DNA of 64,000 bases from an uncultured Gammaproteobacteria bacterium (GTDB lineage: Bacteria; Pseudomonadota; Gammaproteobacteria; Arenicellales; Poriferihabitantaceae): NCBI GenBank assembly GCA_947259885.1, contig CAMYNW010000007.1, forward strand, positions 1-64,000, read 5' to 3'. The translations under genes were made by a program, and so were the position numbers. This document shows, piece by piece, positions 20,218 through 28,181 of this stretch. How positions within the stretch are numbered: the stretch's first letter is position 1; every line of letters starts with the position of its first letter. Below the pieces are notes generated by a model. That model saw only the letters and a program-made list of their open reading frames with translations. It was not told the DNA's origin and made no database searches.

Positions 20218-20424
20218 GATTCTTTGAAATTGTATTTCAGTACACAATCCTCTAGGACACCAATACTATTATCTTCTGATGCATCATTTGCCCCGCCGAT
20301 CTCAAGATTAGGATAATTAGCGTTTGTTATTGACCTCAGACAGAATGGCAACCATTTTGATCGGTAGTATATTGGAACGATACCTGAGACCTTCGTTGTT
20401 TATGTTGCTCTTGGTCAATCGCAT

Positions 20425-21420
20425 CTATTCCAATTGCCGAGTTGCTAGACAAAGACCTGTTTCTGCTGACTTATCTTTACCACGTTGTACATAAACACAA
20501 AAACCATTGGCTACCAAAACATCCTGAATTTGGACAATGTCATCTAATCCTGATTCAATCACATGCCACTCAAATAAAATGCCAGTAATTTGACTCAGCA
20601 CTCTTGCTTCAGCAAGACTCTCAATTATTTGGTACTCACATCCCTCACAATCTAGTTTTATCCATACAGTTTTTTCTGAAATTTCTTTAATGGCTTGTTT
20701 CACGACATCTGAAGCATTTTGAACTTCTACCGTTAATTCTTGCACTTCACCCGGAGAATTTAGCTTCCGGTTAATTACCGCACTTGACCTTCCACGATTA
20801 TCGAATTCGGTCTGCATTACTGCGTCACCAGTGTAATTTAAAAGTCCAAATTGATTGATCGTCACCCTGTCTAACAGATGCGGGTTCAAGGAAAAATTTC
20901 TTCTCGCTCTTAAGTAATTGACTTTAACCGGCTCGTAACCAATTACGGTTACCGATGGATTCTGGGCAGCAAGGAAAATAGATGTATAACCAACGTTAGC
21001 GCCGATATCCATCAAAATGGTCGCCGAATTAAAGTATAAATTATAGTCCCCCTTAACTAACAACTCATACAATATGTAAATTTCTTCAGCACAATTCACA
21101 GGGTATATCTCTTCGCAAAAACGAATTAGTAATTCCTCAAGTTTACTATCCCAGGAAGCGGTGACATCCGCATTCTCAATCAGCTCAACTAATTGTGTAT
21201 AGGAACGTAAAATATTCCCAGCTACAGAACACTCGGGGAGCTTTAGTCCTATCCGAGATATTACAATGCTTCTATCCGACTGATACTCGAAATCATCAAA
21301 AGGAAGTGTCTTTTCATTTATAACATCTCGCCAGAACCTATTAGGAATTTTAAAACGCAAACGAGACTGAATAACTAATGTTCTAGCCCTGTTCACAAAA
21401 TGCCTAATAAGATTGAGCAA
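20425..21420 (-). CDS. FkbM-family SAM-dependent methyltransferase
   Basis: Likely O-methylates a sugar in the exported glycan, as FkbM-type enzymes in polysaccharide clusters often do. It has 331 residues; the SAM-binding motif is MDIGANVGYTSIFLA near 155, followed by IGYEPVKVNYLRARRN and the family motif WIKLDCEGCEYQIIESL. The start is TTG, 6 bases after the wzt stop, with a purine-rich AAAGAAAG just before it. Its DNA is noticeably AT-rich. Methyl capping can end chain growth in Wzm/Wzt systems, but that role is inference. Confidence 0.85.
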   Translation of the reverse strand: MLNLIRHFVNRARTLVIQSRLRFKIPNRFWRDVINEKTLPFDDFEYQSDRSIVISRIGLKLPECSVAGNILRSYTQLVELIENADVTASWDSKLEELLIRFCEEIYPVNCAEEIYILYELLVKGDYNLYFNSATILMDIGANVGYTSIFLAAQNPSVTVIGYEPVKVNYLRARRNFSLNPHLLDRVTINQFGLLNYTGDAVMQTEFDNRGRSSAVINRKLNSPGEVQELTVEVQNASDVVKQAIKEISEKTVWIKLDCEGCEYQIIESLAEARVLSQITGILFEWHVIESGLDDIVQIQDVLVANGFCVYVQRGKDKSAETGLCLATRQLE

Positions 21421-21426
21421 CTTTCT

Positions 21427-22650
21427 TTAGCTCACTGAAACTGAAAAGCCAATCTCGGGAATAATCGCCGGGGTAAAATGATTTGAGCAAATCTCCATAA
21501 GCTCTTTCGAACGAGGCACACTAAACAGTGCCACCTCTTCCAAGTGCAATACTACGCCCAAAATTTTTGAATACACATACAAAACACCGAAGTATTCCCC
21601 AGGAAGCAACTGCGTGCAGTCCATATTGTATTCGGCGCGTAGGGTCTCTCCTCGGCTAACGTTTTTTTGTTCCGCGTCAGAAGCAACATGTTGGACCAGT
21701 CGCAAGCCACTGGTATTCTCTATTGCGAAGTCAATTTTTATCTCGTCTACCGATTCGACGAACTCTAACTTAACCCGAATAATAATTCTTATTTGCCTGT
21801 TCTCAATTTTCTCCACGAAACCTGAAAATTCCATAACTGTGGCGCTGGAGCAATCTTCAATAGTTAGTCCATGCCGACCGCTGTATTTCTTAAGATAACA
21901 TTCAACCACATCTTGCGTGGTTCCTATAGCATCAACAGACCCGTTCTCAAGTAACAAACAGCGATCAGCAACCGTCTGGACGATGCCCATGTTGTGACTG
22001 ACAACCAGAACTGTACACCCTAACTTAGTCAAGCCTTGCATCTGCTCGATACATTTTTTCTGAAACGAAATATCTCCAACTGCCAATACCTCATCGATGA
22101 TTAGAATATTCGGCTCCAGATGCGCCGATACCGAAAACGCCAGTCGCACAAGCATGCCGCTTGAATAACGCTTCACCGGCGTATCTAGAAATTCAGCAAC
22201 TTCGGCAAACTCTACAATACGTTCAAGCTTGGCTCGAATTTCATTGCGGCCCATTCCCAGAATAGTGCCATTTAGAAATATATTCTCGCGCCCAGTAAGT
22301 TCTGGATGAAATCCTGTGCCTACCTCCAGAAGCGCTGCAAGTCGTCCACGATAAACAATCTCTCCACTGGTTGGAGCAGTAATTCGACTCAGTAGTTTCA
22401 GGAGGGTACTTTTTCCCGCACCGTTTTTACCAACCACTCCTAGTATTTCGCCTTGTTCAACCTCAAATGAGACATCTTTGAGAGCCCAGATTCGCTCGGC
22501 ATGGGGATCATTTCGGCGAAGATTATGAAAGCGGGAAAATGGCGAAGACATAACACCAACCAACATTTCTCGAAATGTTTGCCCATGAATTGACTCACTA
22601 CCAATCTGGTATTGCTTTGAAAGGGAGCTAACACTAATTGCGGACTTCAT
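21427..22650 (-). CDS. wzt: Polysaccharide ABC exporter ATPase Wzt with C-terminal domain
   Basis: Nucleotide-binding subunit of the exporter that moves O-antigen or capsule-like glycan across the inner membrane. The ABC domain (about 1-245) has Walker A GVVGKNGAGKST, signature YSSGMLVRLAFSV and Walker B ILIIDEVLAVGD. The extra C-terminal domain (about 265-407) is the Wzt_C-type jelly roll that in some systems binds a chain-end modification such as a methyl group, which fits the methyltransferase gene directly downstream. Its ATG overlaps the wzm stop (TGATG). Confidence 0.93.
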   Translation of the reverse strand: MKSAISVSSLSKQYQIGSESIHGQTFREMLVGVMSSPFSRFHNLRRNDPHAERIWALKDVSFEVEQGEILGVVGKNGAGKSTLLKLLSRITAPTSGEIVYRGRLAALLEVGTGFHPELTGRENIFLNGTILGMGRNEIRAKLERIVEFAEVAEFLDTPVKRYSSGMLVRLAFSVSAHLEPNILIIDEVLAVGDISFQKKCIEQMQGLTKLGCTVLVVSHNMGIVQTVADRCLLLENGSVDAIGTTQDVVECYLKKYSGRHGLTIEDCSSATVMEFSGFVEKIENRQIRIIIRVKLEFVESVDEIKIDFAIENTSGLRLVQHVASDAEQKNVSRGETLRAEYNMDCTQLLPGEYFGVLYVYSKILGVVLHLEEVALFSVPRSKELMEICSNHFTPAIIPEIGFSVSVS

Positions 22651-23495
22651 CAGATTACGTCGGCAAACCTTTGTTCAACCTTACGGAAATATTTCAACCC
22701 TCCCAAAAATACAAACATTGTAAGTATCACAGCTGAACTGATGCCAACAAAATCGAACGGCTTTCCGAGAAATACTGACCGAAATCCTTCAATGTAGCCA
22801 GTCAGCGGATTAAGATATAGTAACCAACGCCACTTCTCTGGGATAAATCCAAGAGGATAGACCACTGGAGTCAGGTACATCCATATCTGCACCATGAATG
22901 GGACCACATAGCGAAAATCCCGGTAACTTACCGTTAGTGCAGAAAGTGCTGTTCCCACTCCTAGCGCTACCAAGATCACACCAGTGAGAAGCACTGGGGT
23001 CACAATAAGTTGCCATGTCCAGGGCACGTCATATACAAACATTAATAAAAGCAAAATGCAGGCTGAAACAGCGAAATCCACCAGTCCGCTTCCCACTGCA
23101 GAGAAAGGTATCACTACACGTGGAAAATATATCTTGCTTACCATATGGGCCGACCCAACCATTGAGCCCGAACTCGAGCTGATCGCGTTTGAAAACAACA
23201 TCCAAGGCAACAGCCCCGAGTAAACGAAAACTGGATAGGGAAAACCGTCTGAAGGAATACCCGCCAGTCGACCAAAAATTATACTGAAGATAAGCATAGT
23301 TACCAGTGGCTGGAGAATCGCCCAGGCAGCGCCTAAAACAGTTTGCTTGTAACGAATCTTGATATCACGCACGCAAAATGCCAGTAGCAGTTCACGATAC
23401 TCCCATAGCTCCACAAGATTGAGTTTCTTCCAGCCTTTGATGGGTCGAATAACCGTGATTTGACTGGATTCCTGCATACGAGACGATCGAGGCAT
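22650..23495 (-). CDS. wzm: Polysaccharide ABC exporter permease Wzm
   Basis: Membrane subunit of the glycan exporter, ABC-2 family. It has 281 residues with about six membrane segments and the family stretches IRYKQTVLGAAWAILQPL and FVYSGLLPWMLFSNAISSSSGSM; the C-terminal part includes MYLTPVVYPLGFIPEKW and LNPLTGYIEGFRSVFL. First gene of the export half of the polysaccharide block. No convincing ribosome binding site is seen before its ATG. Confidence 0.94.
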   Translation of the reverse strand: MPRSSRMQESSQITVIRPIKGWKKLNLVELWEYRELLLAFCVRDIKIRYKQTVLGAAWAILQPLVTMLIFSIIFGRLAGIPSDGFPYPVFVYSGLLPWMLFSNAISSSSGSMVGSAHMVSKIYFPRVVIPFSAVGSGLVDFAVSACILLLLMFVYDVPWTWQLIVTPVLLTGVILVALGVGTALSALTVSYRDFRYVVPFMVQIWMYLTPVVYPLGFIPEKWRWLLYLNPLTGYIEGFRSVFLGKPFDFVGISSAVILTMFVFLGGLKYFRKVEQRFADVI

Positions 23496-23631
23496 AGTAG
23501 GAAGGGAGGTTAAATTAGCAGGCAGGATCCGCCGGTCTATTCTATCAAAATCGAAGCATATTGGATATTTGGTGTCTACTAGATCATATCGGTTTGTTAT
23601 TATCGGCGTCGGTAATTTTTGGTTAACGATT

Positions 23632-23967
23632 GTGAGCCTGTATCAGCGGATTTATGAAGTCGTTAGGCGAATCCCGCCAGGAAACGTCGCAAGTTACGGC
23701 AAAATTGCCCGCATGGTAAATACTGGGGCGCGGCAGGTAGGCTATGCCATGGCAGCGGTTACTCCTGACTTGGAAGTACCTTGGCATCGTGTTATTAACA
23801 GCAAGGGGGAGCTTAGCCCGCGTAAAGATGGCAAAATAGACAACCATCAGCGTGAACTGCTGGTCGCTGAAGGAGTGTTATTTGATCAACACGGAAGGAT
23901 AGACTTTGATAAATTCGGTTGGATAGAAGCCGAACTACCATATTTTGAAGGGGGATTTGAAGAATGA
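23632..23967 (+). CDS. Alkyltransferase-like protein (Atl)
   Basis: Resembles the DNA-binding domain of O6-alkylguanine-DNA alkyltransferase, but the reactive PCHR cysteine is replaced by Trp in VPWHRVIN. That is the mark of Atl proteins, which bind O6-alkylguanine and hand the lesion to nucleotide excision repair without repairing it themselves. The GTG at 23632 (VSLYQRIYEVVRRIPPGNVASYG) is preferred over a TTG at 23569 whose extra residues do not match the family; this gives 111 residues. The last bases overlap the next gene by ATGA. Start uncertain. Confidence 0.85.
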   Translation: MSLYQRIYEVVRRIPPGNVASYGKIARMVNTGARQVGYAMAAVTPDLEVPWHRVINSKGELSPRKDGKIDNHQRELLVAEGVLFDQHGRIDFDKFGWIEAELPYFEGGFEE

Positions 23968-24644
23968 ATAAAAGATTAAAATGGCTAACGGTGGTTGCTT
24001 GTATGTCGGCAGGTTTCCTTAGCCCATTGGCTTGGTCGGAAGACCAAATACAGTTGGTAATGACAGGCACCAATCGCGCAATTGTTCTGTTTAACGGTGA
24101 ACGATTGGTGCTCTCACCAGGTGATTCCTCACATTCACGTATTGCACTGATTGAGGCCACAAGTGGTCGCGCGGTACTCAGCGTGGATGGAGAAAGAGTC
24201 GAACTTGACCCAGACAGTGTTGCCGCTCCGGTGCTTGCAGACCCTGAATCTGCCGTAACTGATGATGGCGGTGACGCTGGGGTGATAACTTTGTGGGCCG
24301 ACTCTAGTGGTTTCTTCTTTGCCCGTGGTGAAGTTAATCGTCGTTCAACCCGCTTTTTGGTGGACACCGGTGCAGACACGATAACTTTCAGCAGTGTGCA
24401 AGCAGACCGCCTGGGTATCGATTACAAAACTGCACGGGATGGATATGCTTCCACTGCGTCTGGTGTCGCACGGATGAAATCTATCACTCTTAAGCGAGTT
24501 AGCGTCGAAGGAATAACATTACGTAATGTAGCGGCCAATGTAATATTGGGTTCTTTCCCTGAATTTCCGTTACTTGGCGGTTCGTTTCTGAACAAACTGA
24601 ACATGGTTCGTTCCGGAAAGAAAATGGAACTCAGCCGACGATAA
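23964..24644 (+). CDS. Retropepsin-like aspartic protease, secreted
   Basis: A 226-residue protein of the clan AA single-domain aspartic protease type. An N-terminal signal peptide (positive MNKRLKW, hydrophobic core, likely cut near AWS-ED at 25) sends it to the periplasm. The catalytic motif is FLVDTGADTITFSS with Asp134-Thr-Gly, and a hydrophobic-hydrophobic-Gly segment plus LLGGSFLNKLNM follows, as in retropepsin-like bacterial proteins. Such enzymes act as dimers. Starts inside the atl gene (ATGA overlap) and ends 7 bases before pdxA. Substrate unknown. Confidence 0.85.
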   Translation: MNKRLKWLTVVACMSAGFLSPLAWSEDQIQLVMTGTNRAIVLFNGERLVLSPGDSSHSRIALIEATSGRAVLSVDGERVELDPDSVAAPVLADPESAVTDDGGDAGVITLWADSSGFFFARGEVNRRSTRFLVDTGADTITFSSVQADRLGIDYKTARDGYASTASGVARMKSITLKRVSVEGITLRNVAANVILGSFPEFPLLGGSFLNKLNMVRSGKKMELSRR

Positions 24645-24651
24645 CCTGGCT

Positions 24652-25650
24652 ATGACCCACGATCTGCCGCGCATTATCGTTACCGCAGGCGAGCCAGCCG
24701 GTATTGGACCTGACATCATTATAGGCGCACTCCAACAGGAATACTTCGCGCACATCGCAATCGCAGGGGATGCCGAGGTACTCGGGTCCAGAGCAGCGCA
24801 ACTTGGAATTGAACTCTCAATAGACACCATCGCAGCTGAAGTCGACCCGCCCCGCCATCGCCCAGGTTGCGCCAGCGTTATTAATCTTCCTTGCGCTCGA
24901 CCAGTAGTCCCAGGACAACTTAACAATAGCAACTCCGCTCAGCTTGTCCACGGGATCGATATGGCGATCGATTCATGTCTATCGAAGCAATATCAGGCCA
25001 TGGTAACAGCGCCGGTTAATAAAGCGGCTATCAATGATGCTGGAATAAATTTCTCAGGTCACACTGAGTGGATCGCCGATCGTGCAGGTAGTGCTCTACC
25101 AGTAATGATGCTAGCGAGCAACGATCTAAAGGTGTGTCTGGCGACTACTCATTTGCCCCTGTCAAAAGTTCCGGGAGCAATTACGCCCGCAAGACTCGAA
25201 CAAGTAATTTCGATAATGAGCCGTGATATTGGTCGATTGTACGCAATTGAATCTCCTGCGATCGGTGTATGTGGCCTCAATCCACATGCCGGAGAAGGTG
25301 GGCATCTCGGCACCGAGGAGATTGAAGTGATTCAACCGGTTATCGAATCATTGATTAAAAAGGGATTGAACCTCATCGGGCCTTTGCCGGCAGATACCGC
25401 CTTTACTGCTCACCAGTTAGCCTCCCTTGATGCAGTCCTGGCCATGTATCATGACCAGGGTCTGCCAGTCATCAAGCACCAGGGATTTGGTGATGTTGTC
25501 AACATAACGCTCGGACTACCTCTGATTCGCACATCGGTGGATCATGGAACGGCTCTTTCCCTAGCTGGAGGCGGCCATGCCAGCGCCTCGAGCATGATCG
25601 CCGCGCTTATGCTTGCTATCAAGTTCGCCGATAACCAGATTCAAGACTAG
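24652..25650 (+). CDS. pdxA: 4-hydroxythreonine-4-phosphate dehydrogenase PdxA
   Basis: NAD-dependent oxidation of 4-phosphohydroxythreonine in the DXP-dependent pyridoxal phosphate pathway. It has 332 residues. Family features are ITAGEPAGIGPDII at the N terminus, TAPVNKAAIN, the metal-binding histidine segment FSGHTEWIAD, and MYHDQGLPVIKHQGF. It precedes rsmA by 16 bases, the classical pdxA-rsmA order. The surA gene often found upstream is replaced here by the atl and protease genes. Confidence 0.96.
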   Translation: MTHDLPRIIVTAGEPAGIGPDIIIGALQQEYFAHIAIAGDAEVLGSRAAQLGIELSIDTIAAEVDPPRHRPGCASVINLPCARPVVPGQLNNSNSAQLVHGIDMAIDSCLSKQYQAMVTAPVNKAAINDAGINFSGHTEWIADRAGSALPVMMLASNDLKVCLATTHLPLSKVPGAITPARLEQVISIMSRDIGRLYAIESPAIGVCGLNPHAGEGGHLGTEEIEVIQPVIESLIKKGLNLIGPLPADTAFTAHQLASLDAVLAMYHDQGLPVIKHQGFGDVVNITLGLPLIRTSVDHGTALSLAGGGHASASSMIAALMLAIKFADNQIQD

Positions 25651-25666
25651 CCGGAGAGTAATTCTG

Positions 25667-26476
25667 GTGAATATAGTGAATGGAAACAAGCACATTGCTC
25701 GCAAGCGTTTTGGACAACACTTTCTTAAAGATGCGCAAATCCTGCAACGAATCGTCACGGCGTTTGTGCCGCGAAATGACCAAAATCTGGTCGAAATCGG
25801 ACCTGGATTGGGTGCGTTGACAACAGCACTGCTAGAACGGATCAATCATTTGACCGTGATCGAAGTGGATCGAGATCTGGCGGAATTTCTCAGGAATCAA
25901 TTTGCCCGCGATAAACTCACCGTCCTCGAAATGGATATTCTAAAGTGCGATCTGTCCAGGATAAAAAGATTGCACCCGGATAAGCCTCTTCGCTTGATTG
26001 GCAACTTACCCTACAACATCTCTACTCCCCTGATTTTCCATTTGCTTGAGCAAGTCGATTTGCTTGAAGATATGATGTTTATGTTGCAAAGAGAGGTGGC
26101 ATTGCGACTTACCGCCAAACCCGGAAACAAAAACTATGGACGTCTCACCGTAATGGCGTCTCTAGAGCTTGACTGCGAATGCCTGATTGACGTGCCCCCC
26201 ACAGCCTTTGACCCCCCTCCCAAAGTGGAATCCACAGTCGTCCGTTTGCGGCCAAAGAAAGTTAAAAATACTGATTTTGATAAAGCCAACCTTAATCGAC
26301 TGGTCACTGCCGCGTTTGGCCAACGCCGAAAAACTCTCCGCAACGCATTGGGTGCCCTTGTAACAAGTGCCCAATTTAAAGTTGCAGAAATCGATTCCTC
26401 TCAACGTGCTGAAACTCTATCGCCAGATGACTACATTAGACTTTGCAATGCAAGCTTCAACTCAGGAGTGCAATGA
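25667..26476 (+). CDS. rsmA: 16S rRNA dimethyladenosine transferase RsmA (KsgA)
   Basis: Dimethylates two adjacent adenines in the 3'-terminal hairpin of 16S rRNA during small-subunit maturation. Motifs: RKRFGQHFLKD, SAM-binding VEIGPGLGALT, and NLPYNIS (catalytic N-L-P-Y). From GTG at 25667 the protein is 269 residues, matching the family. That start is chosen because GGAG lies 10 bases before it and because the frame further upstream overlaps pdxA. Convergent with plsC, 33 bases away, with no clear terminator between. Confidence 0.95.
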   Translation: MNIVNGNKHIARKRFGQHFLKDAQILQRIVTAFVPRNDQNLVEIGPGLGALTTALLERINHLTVIEVDRDLAEFLRNQFARDKLTVLEMDILKCDLSRIKRLHPDKPLRLIGNLPYNISTPLIFHLLEQVDLLEDMMFMLQREVALRLTAKPGNKNYGRLTVMASLELDCECLIDVPPTAFDPPPKVESTVVRLRPKKVKNTDFDKANLNRLVTAAFGQRRKTLRNALGALVTSAQFKVAEIDSSQRAETLSPDDYIRLCNASFNSGVQ

Positions 26477-26509
26477 GCTTGTTAATAGCAGAGTAACCAG
26501 CCTTTCAAC

Positions 26510-27244
26510 TCAAATATGTGAATCGGTTTCGGCTTTCTTTATCGGAAGTTCCGAAATCTTATTTTTAATCCAATTCTCCGCTTGCGCATTTATCTCTCTG
26601 GCCTTACGCCCCTCGGTCTTGATTGCTGGACCAATCACCAAATCGATCGTGCCTGGATACTTTAGAAAGCTCTTTTTCGGCCAAAACACACCTGCATTAT
26701 GTGCCACCGGCAATAATGGCGCCCCGGTCTTTGCTGCAATCATTGCACCGCCTATTTGAAATTTTCCTGGGTGGCCCGGTGACATTCGAGTACCCTCGGG
26801 GTAAATCACCAACCATCGCCCTTCTTCAAGGCGTCGTTTCCCCTGTTTGATCAGCTGATCAAGTGCCCGCATCTTTTTTCCCCGGTCGATAGCTACCGGA
26901 CTATAAGCGGCTAGTCCCCATCCAAAAAAAGGAATCCATAGAAGCTGTCTTTTTAGAACAAACGAAAGTGGCGGGAAAAGCAACTGGAAACACAATGTTT
27001 CCCATGCGGACTGATGATTAGAGATTATGATCGTCGGTTGATCAGGAATGTTTTCCAGGCCTTTTACACGGTATTCAAGGCCACAGATAATGCGCAATGT
27101 CCAGATATTGAATCTTGCCCAACTGCTGATCACGCGGTCTCGGAGGCTTCTGGACAAAGGTATCGTCAGAAGTACGATCAGATCGATAACTATTGCGCTG
27201 ATTATCTGGCCCAGGAGATAGACCAGAGATCGAACAGCGGTCAT
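26510..27244 (-). CDS. plsC: 1-acyl-sn-glycerol-3-phosphate acyltransferase
   Basis: Acylates lysophosphatidic acid to phosphatidic acid at the inner membrane. It has 244 residues with an N-terminal hydrophobic anchor (about 7-29). The motif I is SNHQSAWE, i.e. H-x4-E instead of the textbook H-x4-D, a variant often seen in this subgroup. Other motifs are AIDRGKK and VIYPEGTRMSPG. Last gene of the glyQ-glyS-mazG-like-gmhB-plsC run; its ATG overlaps the gmhB stop by 4 bases. Confidence 0.92.
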   Translation of the reverse strand: MTAVRSLVYLLGQIISAIVIDLIVLLTIPLSRSLRDRVISSWARFNIWTLRIICGLEYRVKGLENIPDQPTIIISNHQSAWETLCFQLLFPPLSFVLKRQLLWIPFFGWGLAAYSPVAIDRGKKMRALDQLIKQGKRRLEEGRWLVIYPEGTRMSPGHPGKFQIGGAMIAAKTGAPLLPVAHNAGVFWPKKSFLKYPGTIDLVIGPAIKTEGRKAREINAQAENWIKNKISELPIKKAETDSHI

Positions 27245-27825
27245 GAAACCACCTCAAGTAAACCACGTGATCTTAACGATTCCACATAAGCTGCCAAATC
27301 ATCGAACACCGGCACTCCTCCAAACTCTGCTGTGACGGATTCCTGTCGCAGCTGTATTTCGGTCCTTGCGCCTTTCCCACTGCGCACCAGAACCGGGTTT
27401 GCTGAGGCGGTGCGAGCCGCCTGCAAATCCCTTAACGAATCTCCAACAGCGTCTACTCCACTAAGACTGCACTGTAGACGTTGTTGAAGCTCATTGAACA
27501 ATCCCGGCGCCGGCTTTCGACATTGACACCCATCATCGGGGCCATGAGGGCAAAAGAAAATAGCGTTTATCTCCCCACCAAGGCCATGTAGCTGCTTCAG
27601 CATTTTCTGGTGGATTCGATTAAGAGTATTGAAAGTCAACAGGCCCCGCGAAATACCTGACTGGTTTGATATGACTACCACTTTGTATTCCGCCTGACAT
27701 AGTCTGGAGATCGCCTCAAGACTGCCGGGAATCGGCTGCCACTCTCCAGGTGACTTTATAAAATCGTCCGAATCTTGGTTGATGACACCATCGCGATCAA
27801 GAATGATAAGACGTTGGCGATCCAT
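27241..27825 (-). CDS. gmhB: D-glycero-beta-D-manno-heptose-1,7-bisphosphate 7-phosphatase
   Basis: HAD-superfamily phosphatase of ADP-heptose synthesis for the lipopolysaccharide core. The nucleophile motif is LDRDGVIN (D10, D12); VISNQSGISRG follows; the zinc site is CPHGPDDGCQCRKP; and VGDSLRDLQAA gives the acidic motif. At 194 residues it is full length. It sits in the gmhB-plsC position next to glyS conserved in many gammaproteobacteria. TAATG overlap with the upstream mazG-like gene. Confidence 0.92.
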   Translation of the reverse strand: MDRQRLIILDRDGVINQDSDDFIKSPGEWQPIPGSLEAISRLCQAEYKVVVISNQSGISRGLLTFNTLNRIHQKMLKQLHGLGGEINAIFFCPHGPDDGCQCRKPAPGLFNELQQRLQCSLSGVDAVGDSLRDLQAARTASANPVLVRSGKGARTEIQLRQESVTAEFGGVPVFDDLAAYVESLRSRGLLEVVS

Positions 27826-28181
27826 TAGTCATCTGCTCCGCGATATGCAGTAACACGAACACGTCCATCCACAATCTGAGCATCTCTTGAATTAATCACT
27901 TTCATCTTTCTCCAAAATGCTTCCCCAAGATCAAAGTTCTCAGATATGGCATTGCCCATCAGCAATATAAGCAGATCCGCACATTCTTCTGACAGGGCCG
28001 TGCGCCCCTTGCCTTTGGTCACGCACTCTGCAATTTCTCCAAGCTCCTCTGTCATTAAAGCTAGGCGGTACACCATATTTTCGCCTCCCTTGTCACGGAA
28101 ATCATGCTTATCGTGAAAAGCCTGAACCGCGGCCATCATCTGATCGAAAGAAAGAGAGATGGGATTGCTTTCGGAATCCAT
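27825..28181 (-). CDS. MazG-like nucleotide pyrophosphohydrolase
   Basis: A small single-domain all-alpha NTP pyrophosphatase, 118 residues. The Mg-binding signature is present as E-E-x2-E in MTEELGEIAE and E-x2-D in EECADLLILL. Such proteins hydrolyse noncanonical or excess (d)NTPs to NMPs; this one's substrate is unknown. It shares a TAATG overlap with both neighbours, so it is coupled between glyS and gmhB. That is an insertion into a usually tight glyQ-glyS-gmhB-plsC order. Confidence 0.85.
   Translation of the reverse strand: MDSESNPISLSFDQMMAAVQAFHDKHDFRDKGGENMVYRLALMTEELGEIAECVTKGKGRTALSEECADLLILLMGNAISENFDLGEAFWRKMKVINSRDAQIVDGRVRVTAYRGADD

Larger units (their letters stand above)
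18763..20399 (-). pseudogene. GT2 glycosyltransferase remnant, interrupted by an IS4 element
   Basis: Reading the minus strand from about 20399 gives TKVSGIVPIYYRSKWLPFCLRSITN-type family 2 sequence continuing to KESVAI at the IS edge. Joining the two flanks across one copy of the 9-base target duplication keeps the frame and gives YVYPYSHSAASARISGIALASR, then TAG (18862-18864), YL, TGA (18853-18855), and FLDPDDLFNSDRFERRMEIL, a typical GT2 D-x-D region (YLWFLDPDD expected), before a last TGA at 18763-18765. The gene therefore has two internal stops besides the IS, no start codon (an in-frame TAA sits just upstream of the ACA ACG AAG codons) and no C-terminal half. It is decayed independently of the insertion. 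Confidence 0.85.
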
